NCBI GenBank assembly: GCA_022764465.1 | Contig: JALERL010000005.1 | Location: forward strand, 19,498-83,497 | Direction: 5' to 3' | Length of the DNA: 64,000 nt | Origin: Lachnospiraceae bacterium | Lineage (GTDB): Bacteria; Bacillota; Clostridia; Lachnospirales; Lachnospiraceae | Shown: piece by piece, positions 49,013 to 58,475 of the stretch | Layout of the letters: the number at the start of each line of letters is the position of its first letter | Numbering within the stretch: the first letter of the stretch is position 1 | The notes under the pieces: model-generated | What the model was told of the DNA's origin: nothing | Databases searched by the model: none | The model's input: the letters and a program-made list of their open reading frames with translations, nothing else | Position numbers and translations under genes: made by a program

Positions 49013-52000
49013 ATGTCTTTTGTACATTTACATACCCATACCGAATATAGTCTTTTGGATGGATCAAATAAAATTAGTGAATATGTGGCGAAGGTGAAAG
49101 CGCTTGGAATGAATGCAGCAGCTATCACCGATCACGGTGTCATGTTTGGTGTGATCGATTTTTATAAGGCGGCAAAGGCAGCCGGAATCAATCCGATCTT
49201 AGGCTGTGAGGTATATGTCGCACCGGGTTCGCGGTTTGACAGGGAACTGTCCCATGGAGAGGACCGTTATTATCATTTGGTTCTGCTTGCAGAAAATGAT
49301 AAGGGCTACGGCAATCTGATGAAGATCGTATCAAAGGGCTTTGTCGATGGATTTTATTACAAGCCGCGTGTAGATATGGAAGTGTTACAGGAGTACCATG
49401 AGGGAATCATTGCCCTAAGTGCCTGCCTTGCGGGTGAGGTGCCAAGACATCTGGTGCGTGGCATGTATGAGGAGGCAAAAGAGATCGCACTGCGTTATGA
49501 AGCCTGCTTTGGAAAGGGAAACTTTTTCCTAGAATTACAGGATCATGGAATCCCGGATCAGAAGACGGTAAACCAGCAGCTTTACCGGATGAGCAAAGAG
49601 ACCGGGATCGAACTGGTTGCGACGAATGATATCCATTATACGAATGCAGAGGATGCAGAACCGCATGATATCCTGCTTTGTATGCAGACCGGAAAAAAGT
49701 TAGCCGATGAAGATCGCATGCGCTACGAGGGCGGACAGTATTATGTGAAGTCCGAAGAGCAGATGCGGGAACTGTTTTTATATGCACCGGAAGCGATCGA
49801 GAATACACAAAAGATCGCAGACCGCTGTCATGTGGAGATCGAATTCGGTAATACGAAGGTGCCGCACTTTGATGTGCCGGAAGAATATGATTCCTGGACG
49901 TATCTCAATAAGCTCTGCTTTGACGGATTAAAGGAACGTTACCCGGACCGCTATGAAGAACTGACACCGAAGCTGCAAGGCGAGTTAGATGTCATTAAAA
50001 ACATGGGTTATGTGGATTATTTCCTGATCGTCTGGGACTTTATCCATTATGCAAGAGAGCACGATATTATGGTCGGACCGGGACGAGGCAGTGCTGCCGG
50101 AAGTCTGGTGTCCTATACGACCGGGATTACTAATATCGATCCGATCCGTTACAATCTGATCTTTGAGCGTTTCCTGAACCCGGAGCGTGTATCTATGCCC
50201 GATATTGACGTGGACTTCTGTTATGAGAGACGGCAGGAGGTCATTGACTATGTCGTCCGGAAGTATGGCAAGGACTGCGTAACACAGATCGTAACCTTTG
50301 GTACGTTAGCGGCAAGAGGAGTCATCCGTGATGTGGGACGAGTTATGGATCTGCCGTATGCCTTTGTGGATACGATTGCAAAAAGTATTCCGAATGAGTT
50401 AAACATCACGATCGACAAGGCGCTCCAGATGAACCCGGAGCTGCGCAGTATGTACGAATCCGATCCGACGGTGAAGAACCTGATCGACATGTCAAAGCGG
50501 TTAGAGGGACTGCCGCGTCATACCTCCATGCATGCAGCAGGAGTGGTAATCAGCCAGAAACCGATGGATGAGTATGTACCGCTTTCCAGAGCGTCCGATG
50601 GAACAATCACAACACAGTTTACGATGACCACGATCGAAGAACTGGGTCTGCTGAAAATGGATTTTTTAGGATTGCGTACCTTAACGGTAATCCAGAATGC
50701 AGTGCGCATGGCAGAGCAGAGCCAGGGTATTACACTCGATATGGATCAGATCGACTATAATGACAAGCAGGTGTTAGATTCCCTTGGAACCGGACATACG
50801 GACGGTGTGTTCCAGTTAGAAAGTGCCGGAATGAAGAACTTCATGAAAGAGTTAAAACCGCAGAGCCTAGAGGATGTGATCGCGGGAATCTCACTGTACC
50901 GTCCGGGTCCGATGGACTTTATCCCGAAGTATATCAAGGGTAAAAATGATGCGAAAAATATCACTTACGAATGTAAGGAACTCGTGCCGATCTTAGAGCC
51001 GACGTATGGCTGTATCGTCTATCAGGAGCAGGTTATGCAGATCGTACAGCATCTTGCGGGATATACGATGGGACAGGCAGATAATATCCGCCGGGCCATG
51101 AGTAAAAAGAAGCAGTACGTGATCGATGCGGAGCGTAAGAACTTCGTCTATGGAAATGAAGAAGAGGGCATTAAGGGCTGTGTCGCAAATGGCATTGATG
51201 AGAAGGTCGCAAACAGCATCTACGACTCGATGGTAGACTTTGCCAAGTATGCGTTTAACAAGTCACATGCAGCGGCATATGCGGTTGTTTCCTATCAGAC
51301 GGCGTATTTAAAATATTACTATCCGGTAGAATTCATGGCGGCACTGATGACTTCAGTGATGGACAATACGACCAAGGTATCTGAGTATATTTATACCTGC
51401 AGGCAGATGGGAATACAGATCCTTCCGCCGGACATCAACTATGGAGAAGGAGGCTTCTCGGTTTCCGGTAATTCTATCCGTTATGGCTTATCTGCAATAA
51501 AGAGCGTCGGACGTCCGGTGATCGAGGCGATTGTGGCAGAGCGGAAGGAACGTGGCAGATTCACGACACTGAAGGACTTTATTACAAGAATGTCCGGACG
51601 GGAAGTGAATAAGCGGACGATTGAGAACTTTATCAAGGCAGGAGCGCTCGATGGCTTAGAGGGCAACCGCAGACAGAAGATGATGATCTACGGTTCCCTG
51701 CTTGATAATATCAACCATGAGAAAAAGACTTCAATGGCAGGTCAGATGACATTATTTGATCTTGCTTCCGAAGACACCAAAAAGGACTTTGAGATCCGGC
51801 TGCCGGAGGTGGAAGAGTATGAAAAGGAAGTTCTTTTAGGCTTTGAAAAAGAAGTCCTTGGCGTCTATATCAGTGGGCATCCGTTAGAGAATTATGTGGA
51901 GAAGCTTCGTAAGAATACTTCCCACGTGACAACAGACTTTGTGATCGATGAAGAGACGAATGCGACCAAGGCGCGTGATAATGAGACCGTTGTGATCGGC

Positions 52001-52489
52001 GGTATGATCACAGATAAAGTCATCAAGTATACCAAAACAAATAAGCCGATGGCGTTTATCACGGTAGAAGATCTTGTGGGAACCGTTGAAGTAATTATTT
52101 TCCCGAAGGACTATGAGAAGTATCATATGCTCTTAGAACCGGAAGCAAAGATCTTCGTCCGGGGGCGTGCCAATATCGAAGAAGATCGTGGCGGTAAGAT
52201 CATCTGTGAGCGGATCGTACCGTTTGATGCAACGAAAAAGGAACTCTGGCTTCAGTTTGCAAATATGCAGGAATACCAGGAAAAGGAAGCAGAGTTGTTT
52301 GAAATGATGCATAATTACGATGGCAGGGATACGGTTGTTGTCTATCTGTCAGAAACAAAACAGATGAAGCGGCTTGGAAATAACCGGAATGTCTGCATAA
52401 ATGACGATTTATTAGAAATACTATATACGTTTATTGGTAAAAATAATGTAAAAGTCGTTGAAAAATCACTGGAAGGCATTGCAAAATAA
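49013..52489 (+). CDS. dnaE: DNA polymerase III alpha subunit (DnaE)
   Basis: PHP start SFVHLHTHTEYSLLDGSNKI; GPGRGSAAGSLVSYTTGIT; PDIDVDFCYERRQEVIDYV; 1158 aa. Confidence 0.97.
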   Translation: MSFVHLHTHTEYSLLDGSNKISEYVAKVKALGMNAAAITDHGVMFGVIDFYKAAKAAGINPILGCEVYVAPGSRFDRELSHGEDRYYHLVLLAENDKGYGNLMKIVSKGFVDGFYYKPRVDMEVLQEYHEGIIALSACLAGEVPRHLVRGMYEEAKEIALRYEACFGKGNFFLELQDHGIPDQKTVNQQLYRMSKETGIELVATNDIHYTNAEDAEPHDILLCMQTGKKLADEDRMRYEGGQYYVKSEEQMRELFLYAPEAIENTQKIADRCHVEIEFGNTKVPHFDVPEEYDSWTYLNKLCFDGLKERYPDRYEELTPKLQGELDVIKNMGYVDYFLIVWDFIHYAREHDIMVGPGRGSAAGSLVSYTTGITNIDPIRYNLIFERFLNPERVSMPDIDVDFCYERRQEVIDYVVRKYGKDCVTQIVTFGTLAARGVIRDVGRVMDLPYAFVDTIAKSIPNELNITIDKALQMNPELRSMYESDPTVKNLIDMSKRLEGLPRHTSMHAAGVVISQKPMDEYVPLSRASDGTITTQFTMTTIEELGLLKMDFLGLRTLTVIQNAVRMAEQSQGITLDMDQIDYNDKQVLDSLGTGHTDGVFQLESAGMKNFMKELKPQSLEDVIAGISLYRPGPMDFIPKYIKGKNDAKNITYECKELVPILEPTYGCIVYQEQVMQIVQHLAGYTMGQADNIRRAMSKKKQYVIDAERKNFVYGNEEEGIKGCVANGIDEKVANSIYDSMVDFAKYAFNKSHAAAYAVVSYQTAYLKYYYPVEFMAALMTSVMDNTTKVSEYIYTCRQMGIQILPPDINYGEGGFSVSGNSIRYGLSAIKSVGRPVIEAIVAERKERGRFTTLKDFITRMSGREVNKRTIENFIKAGALDGLEGNRRQKMMIYGSLLDNINHEKKTSMAGQMTLFDLASEDTKKDFEIRLPEVEEYEKEVLLGFEKEVLGVYISGHPLENYVEKLRKNTSHVTTDFVIDEETNATKARDNETVVIGGMITDKVIKYTKTNKPMAFITVEDLVGTVEVIIFPKDYEKYHMLLEPEAKIFVRGRANIEEDRGGKIICERIVPFDATKKELWLQFANMQEYQEKEAELFEMMHNYDGRDTVVVYLSETKQMKRLGNNRNVCINDDLLEILYTFIGKNNVKVVEKSLEGIAK

Positions 52490-52580
52490 CTGCCTAGGGA
52501 TTAAAATAGTGAAGACAATCGGTGAATTGTATGAACGGGTATTAGATAAATAGAGGCTCTATATATAGGAGGTAATAGAA

Positions 52581-53555
52581 ATGGCAAAAGAAATCAACAC
52601 AATTGGTGTGCTGACAAGCGGTGGCGATGCACCGGGAATGAACGCTGCAATCCGTGCAGTGGTACGTGAGGCAATCGCTAAGGGAAAAAAAGTAAAAGGT
52701 ATTAAGAGAGGATACGCAGGTCTGCTTCAGGAAGAGATCATTGACATGGAAGCAAAGGATGTATCCGATATCATACAGCGTGGTGGTACAATCTTACAGA
52801 CAGCAAGATGTATGGAATTTGTGACACCGGAAGGTCAGGCAAAGGGTGCCGAGATCTGTAAAAAGCACGGAATCGACGGAATCATCGTAATCGGTGGAGA
52901 CGGTTCTTTCAAGGGAGCACAGAAGTTAGCAGCACTTGGCATCAATACGATCGGTGTACCGGGAACGATCGATTTAGATATTTCCTGTACCGATTATACG
53001 ATCGGTTTTGATACCGCTGTCAATACAGCAATGGAAGCAATTGATAAGGTTCGTGATACTTCTACTTCCCATGAGCGTTGTTCCATTATCGAGGTTATGG
53101 GTCGTGGAGCAGGTTACATTGCACTGTGGACAGGTATTGCAAATGGTGCAGAGGATATTCTGCTTCCGGAGAAGTATGATTATGATGAGCAGAAGTTGGT
53201 GGATAACATCATCGAGAACAGAAAGCGTGGAAAACAGCATCATATTATCATCAATGCAGAGGGAATCGGTCATTCTTCAAGTATGGCAAAGAGAATCGAG
53301 GCAGCAACCGGAGTTGAGACAAGAGCAACGATCTTAGGACATATGCAGCGTGGAGGAAGCCCGACCTGTAAGGATCGTGTCTATGCATCTACAATGGGAT
53401 GTCTTGCAGTAGACTTATTATGCGAAGGAAAGTCCAACCGTCTGGTTGCATACAAGCATGGTGAGTTTGTAGATTATGATATTGATGAGGCGCTTGCAAT
53501 GACCAAGTCAATACCGGAATATGAGTATCAGATTTGCAGAAATCTGGCACGTTAG
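52581..53555 (+). CDS. pfkA: ATP-dependent 6-phosphofructokinase
   Basis: IGVLTSGGDAPGMNAAIRAVVR; GGDGSFKGAQKLA; MGRGAGYIAL. Confidence 0.95.
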   Translation: MAKEINTIGVLTSGGDAPGMNAAIRAVVREAIAKGKKVKGIKRGYAGLLQEEIIDMEAKDVSDIIQRGGTILQTARCMEFVTPEGQAKGAEICKKHGIDGIIVIGGDGSFKGAQKLAALGINTIGVPGTIDLDISCTDYTIGFDTAVNTAMEAIDKVRDTSTSHERCSIIEVMGRGAGYIALWTGIANGAEDILLPEKYDYDEQKLVDNIIENRKRGKQHHIIINAEGIGHSSSMAKRIEAATGVETRATILGHMQRGGSPTCKDRVYASTMGCLAVDLLCEGKSNRLVAYKHGEFVDYDIDEALAMTKSIPEYEYQICRNLAR

Positions 53556-53584
53556 GATAACATCAGCCAAAGGCAGGAAGTACG

Positions 53585-54361
53585 ATGATAACAAGCACAG
53601 CAAACGCGCAGGTGAAAAATCTCATACAGTTAATGAAAAAAGCAAAAGCCCGGAGAGATCAAGGGCTTTTTGTGGTGGAAGGAAAAAAGATGTTTGCGGA
53701 GGTTCCGGCAGACCGGTTACAGCAGGTCTATGTCTCGGAAAGCTTTCTTGCAACCACAGAGAATCAGGCACTATTAGAGGGAAAGCAGTATGAAGTATTA
53801 TCCGATTCTGTCTATAAGACCGTTTCCGATACACAGACCCCGCAGGGGATTCTCTGCCTGGTGAAGATCCCGCAGTATACGAAGGAAGAACTTTTTCAGG
53901 GGGATCAGACACATCTTCTGATCTTAGAGAGCATTCAGGATCCGGGCAATCTTGGAACGATGTTCCGGACAGGCGAGGGTGCAGGAATCAGTGGAGTGAT
54001 CATGAACCGTACCACGGTCGATCTCTTTAATCCGAAGACGATCCGTTCGACGATGGGCAGTATCTACCGTGTTCCGTTTTTCGTAACGGATGATCTGCCG
54101 CAGATGTTGCGGGAATTGCAGGAAAAAGGTGTGCACCTATATGCGGCACATCTTCGCGGTACGATGTCTTATGATGAGCCGGATTACCACACTGCTACCG
54201 GATTTTTGATCGGAAATGAAGGAAATGGACTCAGTGATGGGATCGCAGATATGGCAGATACCTATATCCGCATTCCGATGGAAGGACAGGTCGAGTCACT
54301 GAATGCGGCAATCGCAGCAACACTTTTGATGTATGAAGTAAACAGACAACGCCGCAGCTAG
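53585..54361 (+). CDS. TrmH/SpoU family RNA 2'-O-methyltransferase
   Basis: NAQVKNLIQLMKKAKARRDQGLFVVEGKKM; ESIQDPGNLGTMFRTGEGAG; IGNEGNGLSD; IPMEGQVESLNAAIAATLLMYE. Confidence 0.94.
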   Translation: MITSTANAQVKNLIQLMKKAKARRDQGLFVVEGKKMFAEVPADRLQQVYVSESFLATTENQALLEGKQYEVLSDSVYKTVSDTQTPQGILCLVKIPQYTKEELFQGDQTHLLILESIQDPGNLGTMFRTGEGAGISGVIMNRTTVDLFNPKTIRSTMGSIYRVPFFVTDDLPQMLRELQEKGVHLYAAHLRGTMSYDEPDYHTATGFLIGNEGNGLSDGIADMADTYIRIPMEGQVESLNAAIAATLLMYEVNRQRRS

Positions 54362-54388
54362 TATGTATGGGAATGGAGGAAAGCCAAA

Positions 54389-54652
54389 ATGCGGATATGG
54401 GCAAAGGAATTTAAGGATAATCGCATGCTGCGCGATATGGTTGTGGAAGATGTGTCCGACGAAACGCGGACACATAAGATCTTTCATGCACTCGATGAGA
54501 TCTGCTATGAGTTTGATTTAAGCAAGCCGATCTGGTTAGATCATACCGTGCGGGAATTTCAAAAGCATGCAAAGGCACGCTTTTATCAGGATAACTTCGT
54601 GGACTCCATTGATTTTGATTATTTAGAGATCCACGTAATAGAGGAAGACTGA
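54389..54652 (+). CDS. Hypothetical protein (87 aa)
   Basis: RBS-preceded ORF immediately after the methyltransferase gene; conserved-looking composition, no family recognised. Confidence 0.6.
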   Translation: MRIWAKEFKDNRMLRDMVVEDVSDETRTHKIFHALDEICYEFDLSKPIWLDHTVREFQKHAKARFYQDNFVDSIDFDYLEIHVIEED

Positions 54653-55426
54653 TCAGGCTTTCGGATTACGCAGTCTCGGTGTATCGATCACAGATATGCC
54701 GAGTTTTTTTATGAAGTCCTCTGCTTTTTGTAAGGTATCCATATCAGCAAAGGCTTCCGGTGTATGGGCATCCCTGCCAAGGATGAAGGTGTTGCCGACC
54801 TCCTTTGCGATGGCAAAGAAGCGGTTTGACGGGTAGTGGCGGTGATCCCAGATCCCGTTTAAGTTGATCTCAAGCGGAATATCGAGTTCTTTTGCTAATT
54901 CACATATATGAACCATATGGCTGCGGTAGATCTCATCGCTTCCGGTATAGTGGAAAAGATCCGGGTGTGCCAGATAGGTGAATCGGTCAGTTTTTAATGC
55001 CGTAATGACTTCGGATACATATTCTGCGAGGTAATCCTCACGGTCTGTCGGTGTGCCGCTGTAGAGCCCGGAGGTCTCCGTGTATAAGAAGTGCTGTCCG
55101 AGGATAAAATAATCAAAGTCATACGGAGCGAGCAGTTCATTGAGGTCATCCCAGAGGGAGGCAATATATTCTGCTTCAAAGCCGATAAGCAGGGTAAGAT
55201 CATCCGCATATTCCTTTTTGAACCGCTGCATGGTTTCGATATATTCACCGACCTCGTCGGTATGCATGCGGACACCGGAGATAAATCCATCCGGATACGG
55301 ATATGGAACGTGATCGGAAAAGCCGAGTGTCGTAATCCCTGCGGCGATGGCAGCTTCAATATATGCGCGGTCACTGCCATAGGCATGCTGACATCGCGTG
55401 GTATGTGTATGATAATTGGTAAACAT
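54653..55426 (-). CDS. PHP-domain histidinol-phosphatase-like protein
   Basis: NYHTHTTRCQHAYGSDRAYIEAAIAAGITTLGFSDHVPYPYPDG; ILGRDAHTPEAF. Confidence 0.88.
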   Translation of the reverse strand: MFTNYHTHTTRCQHAYGSDRAYIEAAIAAGITTLGFSDHVPYPYPDGFISGVRMHTDEVGEYIETMQRFKKEYADDLTLLIGFEAEYIASLWDDLNELLAPYDFDYFILGQHFLYTETSGLYSGTPTDREDYLAEYVSEVITALKTDRFTYLAHPDLFHYTGSDEIYRSHMVHICELAKELDIPLEINLNGIWDHRHYPSNRFFAIAKEVGNTFILGRDAHTPEAFADMDTLQKAEDFIKKLGISVIDTPRLRNPKA

Positions 55427-55757
55427 AGATACTCCTTTATGAAACATTTTTCAATTTTTAATAAAATAAGTGCATTCCTATGATAGCACATTATCCTTAA
55501 AAAGCAAGAATCCGGGCAGGATGCATGTACTTGATTTAGTACGGGGATATCCATTGAAAAAGTGTGGGAATTGGGGTATACTACAAAAAGAAAAAGCGGT
55601 GTATCAGACACCGTTTTTGTGTGTAATACAGTGTACAAAAACGTGCACAGAAATGAGATCAGCGTGAAAATAAATTTTTCACACACGAGATTTGTGTCTG
55701 CGTGCACTTGACACAAACTCGCAATGTGCAAAAAACGTGCACGGAAAGAGGTTAAAA

Positions 55758-56600
55758 ATGGCAGATAAGAAGACATGTGCAGGTGCATCCACCTGTTCAA
55801 AGGAGAGCTGTGAAGGATGTGCAGGACATAAGGATCCAAAGAGCATGATCGAGCAGTTAAATGCATATTCATCGATCAAGCATGTGATCGGTGTAGTCAG
55901 TGGCAAGGGCGGTGTAGGTAAGTCCTTCGTAACGGCATCACTTGCAGCAGCTATGCGTAAAAAAGGTTATAAGGTCGGAATCCTTGATGCAGATATTACC
56001 GGACCATCTATTCCGAAGATGTATGGTATCCACGGACAGGCAGTCGGAAATGAACAGGGAATCCTTCCGGCAGTCGCAGAGGATGGAACGAAGATCATGT
56101 CAGTGAATCTTTTGATTGATAATGAGGATGCACCGGTCATCTGGAGAGGACCGGTGATCGCAGGAGCAGTCAAGCAGTTCTGGACAGACGTTGTATGGGG
56201 CGAACTGGACTATTTATTCGTGGATATGCCGCCGGGAACCGGTGATGTTCCGCTTACGGTATTCCAGTCACTTCCGGTAGACGGCATTGTGATCGTAACT
56301 TCTCCACAGGAACTGGTACAGCTGATCGTGAAGAAAGCATACAATATGGCAAATGCCATGAATATCCCGATTGCCGGTATTGTAGAGAATTACAGCTACT
56401 TAAAGTGCCCGGACTGTGGAAAAGAGATCCGGTTATTCGGTGAGAGCCATATCGATGAGGCAGCAGCAGAGCTTCATACCAAGGTTCTTGCGAAGATGCC
56501 GCTTGATCCGGCATATGCGAAGGCAGCAGATGAAGGCAGATTCTATGAGATGGACAACCCATATTTAGATCAGGCTGCCGAAGAAATCTTAGCAATGTAA
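55758..56600 (+). CDS. Mrp/NBP35 family P-loop ATPase (Fe-S carrier)
   Basis: N-terminal Cys-rich CAGASTCSKESCEGCAG; VVSGKGGVGKSFVTASLAAAM; DADITGPSIPKMYG; DMPPGTGDVPLTVFQ. Confidence 0.94.
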   Translation: MADKKTCAGASTCSKESCEGCAGHKDPKSMIEQLNAYSSIKHVIGVVSGKGGVGKSFVTASLAAAMRKKGYKVGILDADITGPSIPKMYGIHGQAVGNEQGILPAVAEDGTKIMSVNLLIDNEDAPVIWRGPVIAGAVKQFWTDVVWGELDYLFVDMPPGTGDVPLTVFQSLPVDGIVIVTSPQELVQLIVKKAYNMANAMNIPIAGIVENYSYLKCPDCGKEIRLFGESHIDEAAAELHTKVLAKMPLDPAYAKAADEGRFYEMDNPYLDQAAEEILAM

Positions 56601-56699
56601 TGAGCCGTATCAAACGTGGAACAGATAAAATAATCTGTTTACAACGTATGATTGAGCCTGCGCTGTGAATAAACAAACAGGAGAAGAAAGGAAATTGTT

Positions 56700-58094
56700 A
56701 TGAATGAAAAAAACGGAGTGATCCGCGATGCGAGAACACTGGGCGTACCAAAGATGTTGCTGCTTGGCCTGCAGCATATGTTTGCGATGTTTGGAGCAAC
56801 GATCTTAGTTCCAATGCTTGTAAACTCTTATTTCGGTGATGAGGTCAACAGCCAGCCGATGTCGATTCAGGTTACTTTGATCTGTGCAGGACTTGGAACT
56901 TTGTTTTTCCATCTGTGTTCGAAGTTAAAAGTGCCTGCATTTTTAGGATCATCCTTTGCATTCCTTGGTGGATTTGCAACGGTTGCCAGCCTTGATACCG
57001 GTATTTTCGCAGATATGAGTAAGCCGGAAAAAGTACCATATGCCTGCGGAGGTATCGTGGTTGCAGGTCTGTTGTATCTGATCCTTGCGCTGGTCATTAA
57101 GTTAGTAGGTGTGAAAAAAGTTATGCGTTTCTTACCGCCGGTTGTAACCGGCCCGATCATTATCTGTATCGGTCTTAGCCTTGCGCCATCCGCAGTGGCA
57201 AATGCATCAACCAACTGGCTGATCGCACTGATCGCGCTGGTAACGATCATTGTCTTTAATATCTGGGGTAAGGGAATGTTTAAGATCATCCCGATCCTGC
57301 TGGGTGTTGTGATCTCTTATGCAGTGGCATTTGTAATGAACCAGATCGGCATCACGAACCCGGATGGTTCTGCGATCATTGACTTTACCAGAGTTGCAGC
57401 AAGTAACTGGGTTGGCTTACAGCCATTCCGGCTTTGCAAGTTTGATCTGACAGCCGTTCTTGTTATGGCACCGATCGCACTTGCAACTATGATGGAGCAC
57501 ATTGGCGATATGTCTGCAATCTCTGCAACAGTCGGAGAGAACTTTATCGAAGATCCGGGTCTTCACAGAACCCTGATCGGTGATGGACTTGCAACAACAT
57601 TTTCCGCACTCTTTGGCGGTCCTGCCAATACAACCTATGGAGAGAACACCGGTGTACTCGAGTTAAGCCGCGTACATGACCCGCGTGTCATCCGTATTGC
57701 TGCATGTTTTGCCGTGATCTTAAGCTTCTTCCCGAAGTTCGCAGAAGTGATCGGTTCTATGCCGGCATCCATTATCGGTGGTGTCAGCTTCATGCTTTAC
57801 GGAATGATCTCTGCGATCGGTGTGCGTAATGTGATCGAGAACCACGTAGACTTTACCAAGTCAAGAAACCTGATCATTGCAGCCGTGATCTTAGTCAGCG
57901 GTCTTGGATTCTCGGATGGACTTACCTTCCATGTCGGAGATACTGCAATCACCTTAACCGGTCTTGCAATCGCTGCAATCGCAGGTATTCTTTTAAATGC
58001 GATCCTTCCGGGCAAGGATTATCACTTTGGAGAAGATCCACATGCAGATGCGAACCGTGGACTGGATATGAATCCGATTCAGGACGAGGAGTAA
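56700..58094 (+). CDS. Nucleobase:cation symporter-2 family permease (uracil/xanthine permease)
   Basis: LGLQHMFAMFGATILVPMLV; LPPVVTGPIIICIGLSLA; GGPANTTYGENTGVLELSRV. Confidence 0.93.
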   Translation: MNEKNGVIRDARTLGVPKMLLLGLQHMFAMFGATILVPMLVNSYFGDEVNSQPMSIQVTLICAGLGTLFFHLCSKLKVPAFLGSSFAFLGGFATVASLDTGIFADMSKPEKVPYACGGIVVAGLLYLILALVIKLVGVKKVMRFLPPVVTGPIIICIGLSLAPSAVANASTNWLIALIALVTIIVFNIWGKGMFKIIPILLGVVISYAVAFVMNQIGITNPDGSAIIDFTRVAASNWVGLQPFRLCKFDLTAVLVMAPIALATMMEHIGDMSAISATVGENFIEDPGLHRTLIGDGLATTFSALFGGPANTTYGENTGVLELSRVHDPRVIRIAACFAVILSFFPKFAEVIGSMPASIIGGVSFMLYGMISAIGVRNVIENHVDFTKSRNLIIAAVILVSGLGFSDGLTFHVGDTAITLTGLAIAAIAGILLNAILPGKDYHFGEDPHADANRGLDMNPIQDEE

Positions 58095-58157
58095 GGACAT
58101 TACATAAAATGTCATCTTGACAACTGGAAAAAAATGTGATTTACTTTGAGTAAGTTA

Positions 58158-58251
58158 TATGACTGACGGATAAGTGGAGAACCACGTGAAGTATAACTAT
58201 GATATGTGCCGACCGTCTGGGCAGGGATGTCCGGATGCGTCGGTTTTTTTG
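58158..58251 (+). promoter_or_regulatory. ZTP/ZMP riboswitch (pfl motif)
   Basis: GACTGACGGATAAGTGGAGAACCACGTGAAG...GCCGACCGTCTGGGCAGGGATGTCCGGATGCGTCGGTTTTTTT; conserved CCGnCUGGGC block with terminator overlap; upstream of pflB. Confidence 0.88.
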
Positions 58252-58475
58252 TATTCTATGCAAAACATCCTGTAACAATCATTTTGATAAAAAAATGCAA
58301 GAAGACTGCAATTATTGACAACATACACTAGTTAGATTAAACTAACCTTGTTTTCTTTTTCGAAATGATGACGCATCTGGTAAGAATGTTCCAGAAATGG
58401 AAACAATATTCTATATCCAAAGATGACACGAAGAAGTATACTCAAACAAACGTGTAGAAAGACAGGAGGAAAGAC

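Noticed and set aside
56619-56641. AACAGAT AAAATA ATCTGTT palindrome upstream of the uracil/xanthine permease as a PyrR attenuator
   Set aside because: Short palindrome without PyrR-binding consensus or terminator/antiterminator pair.
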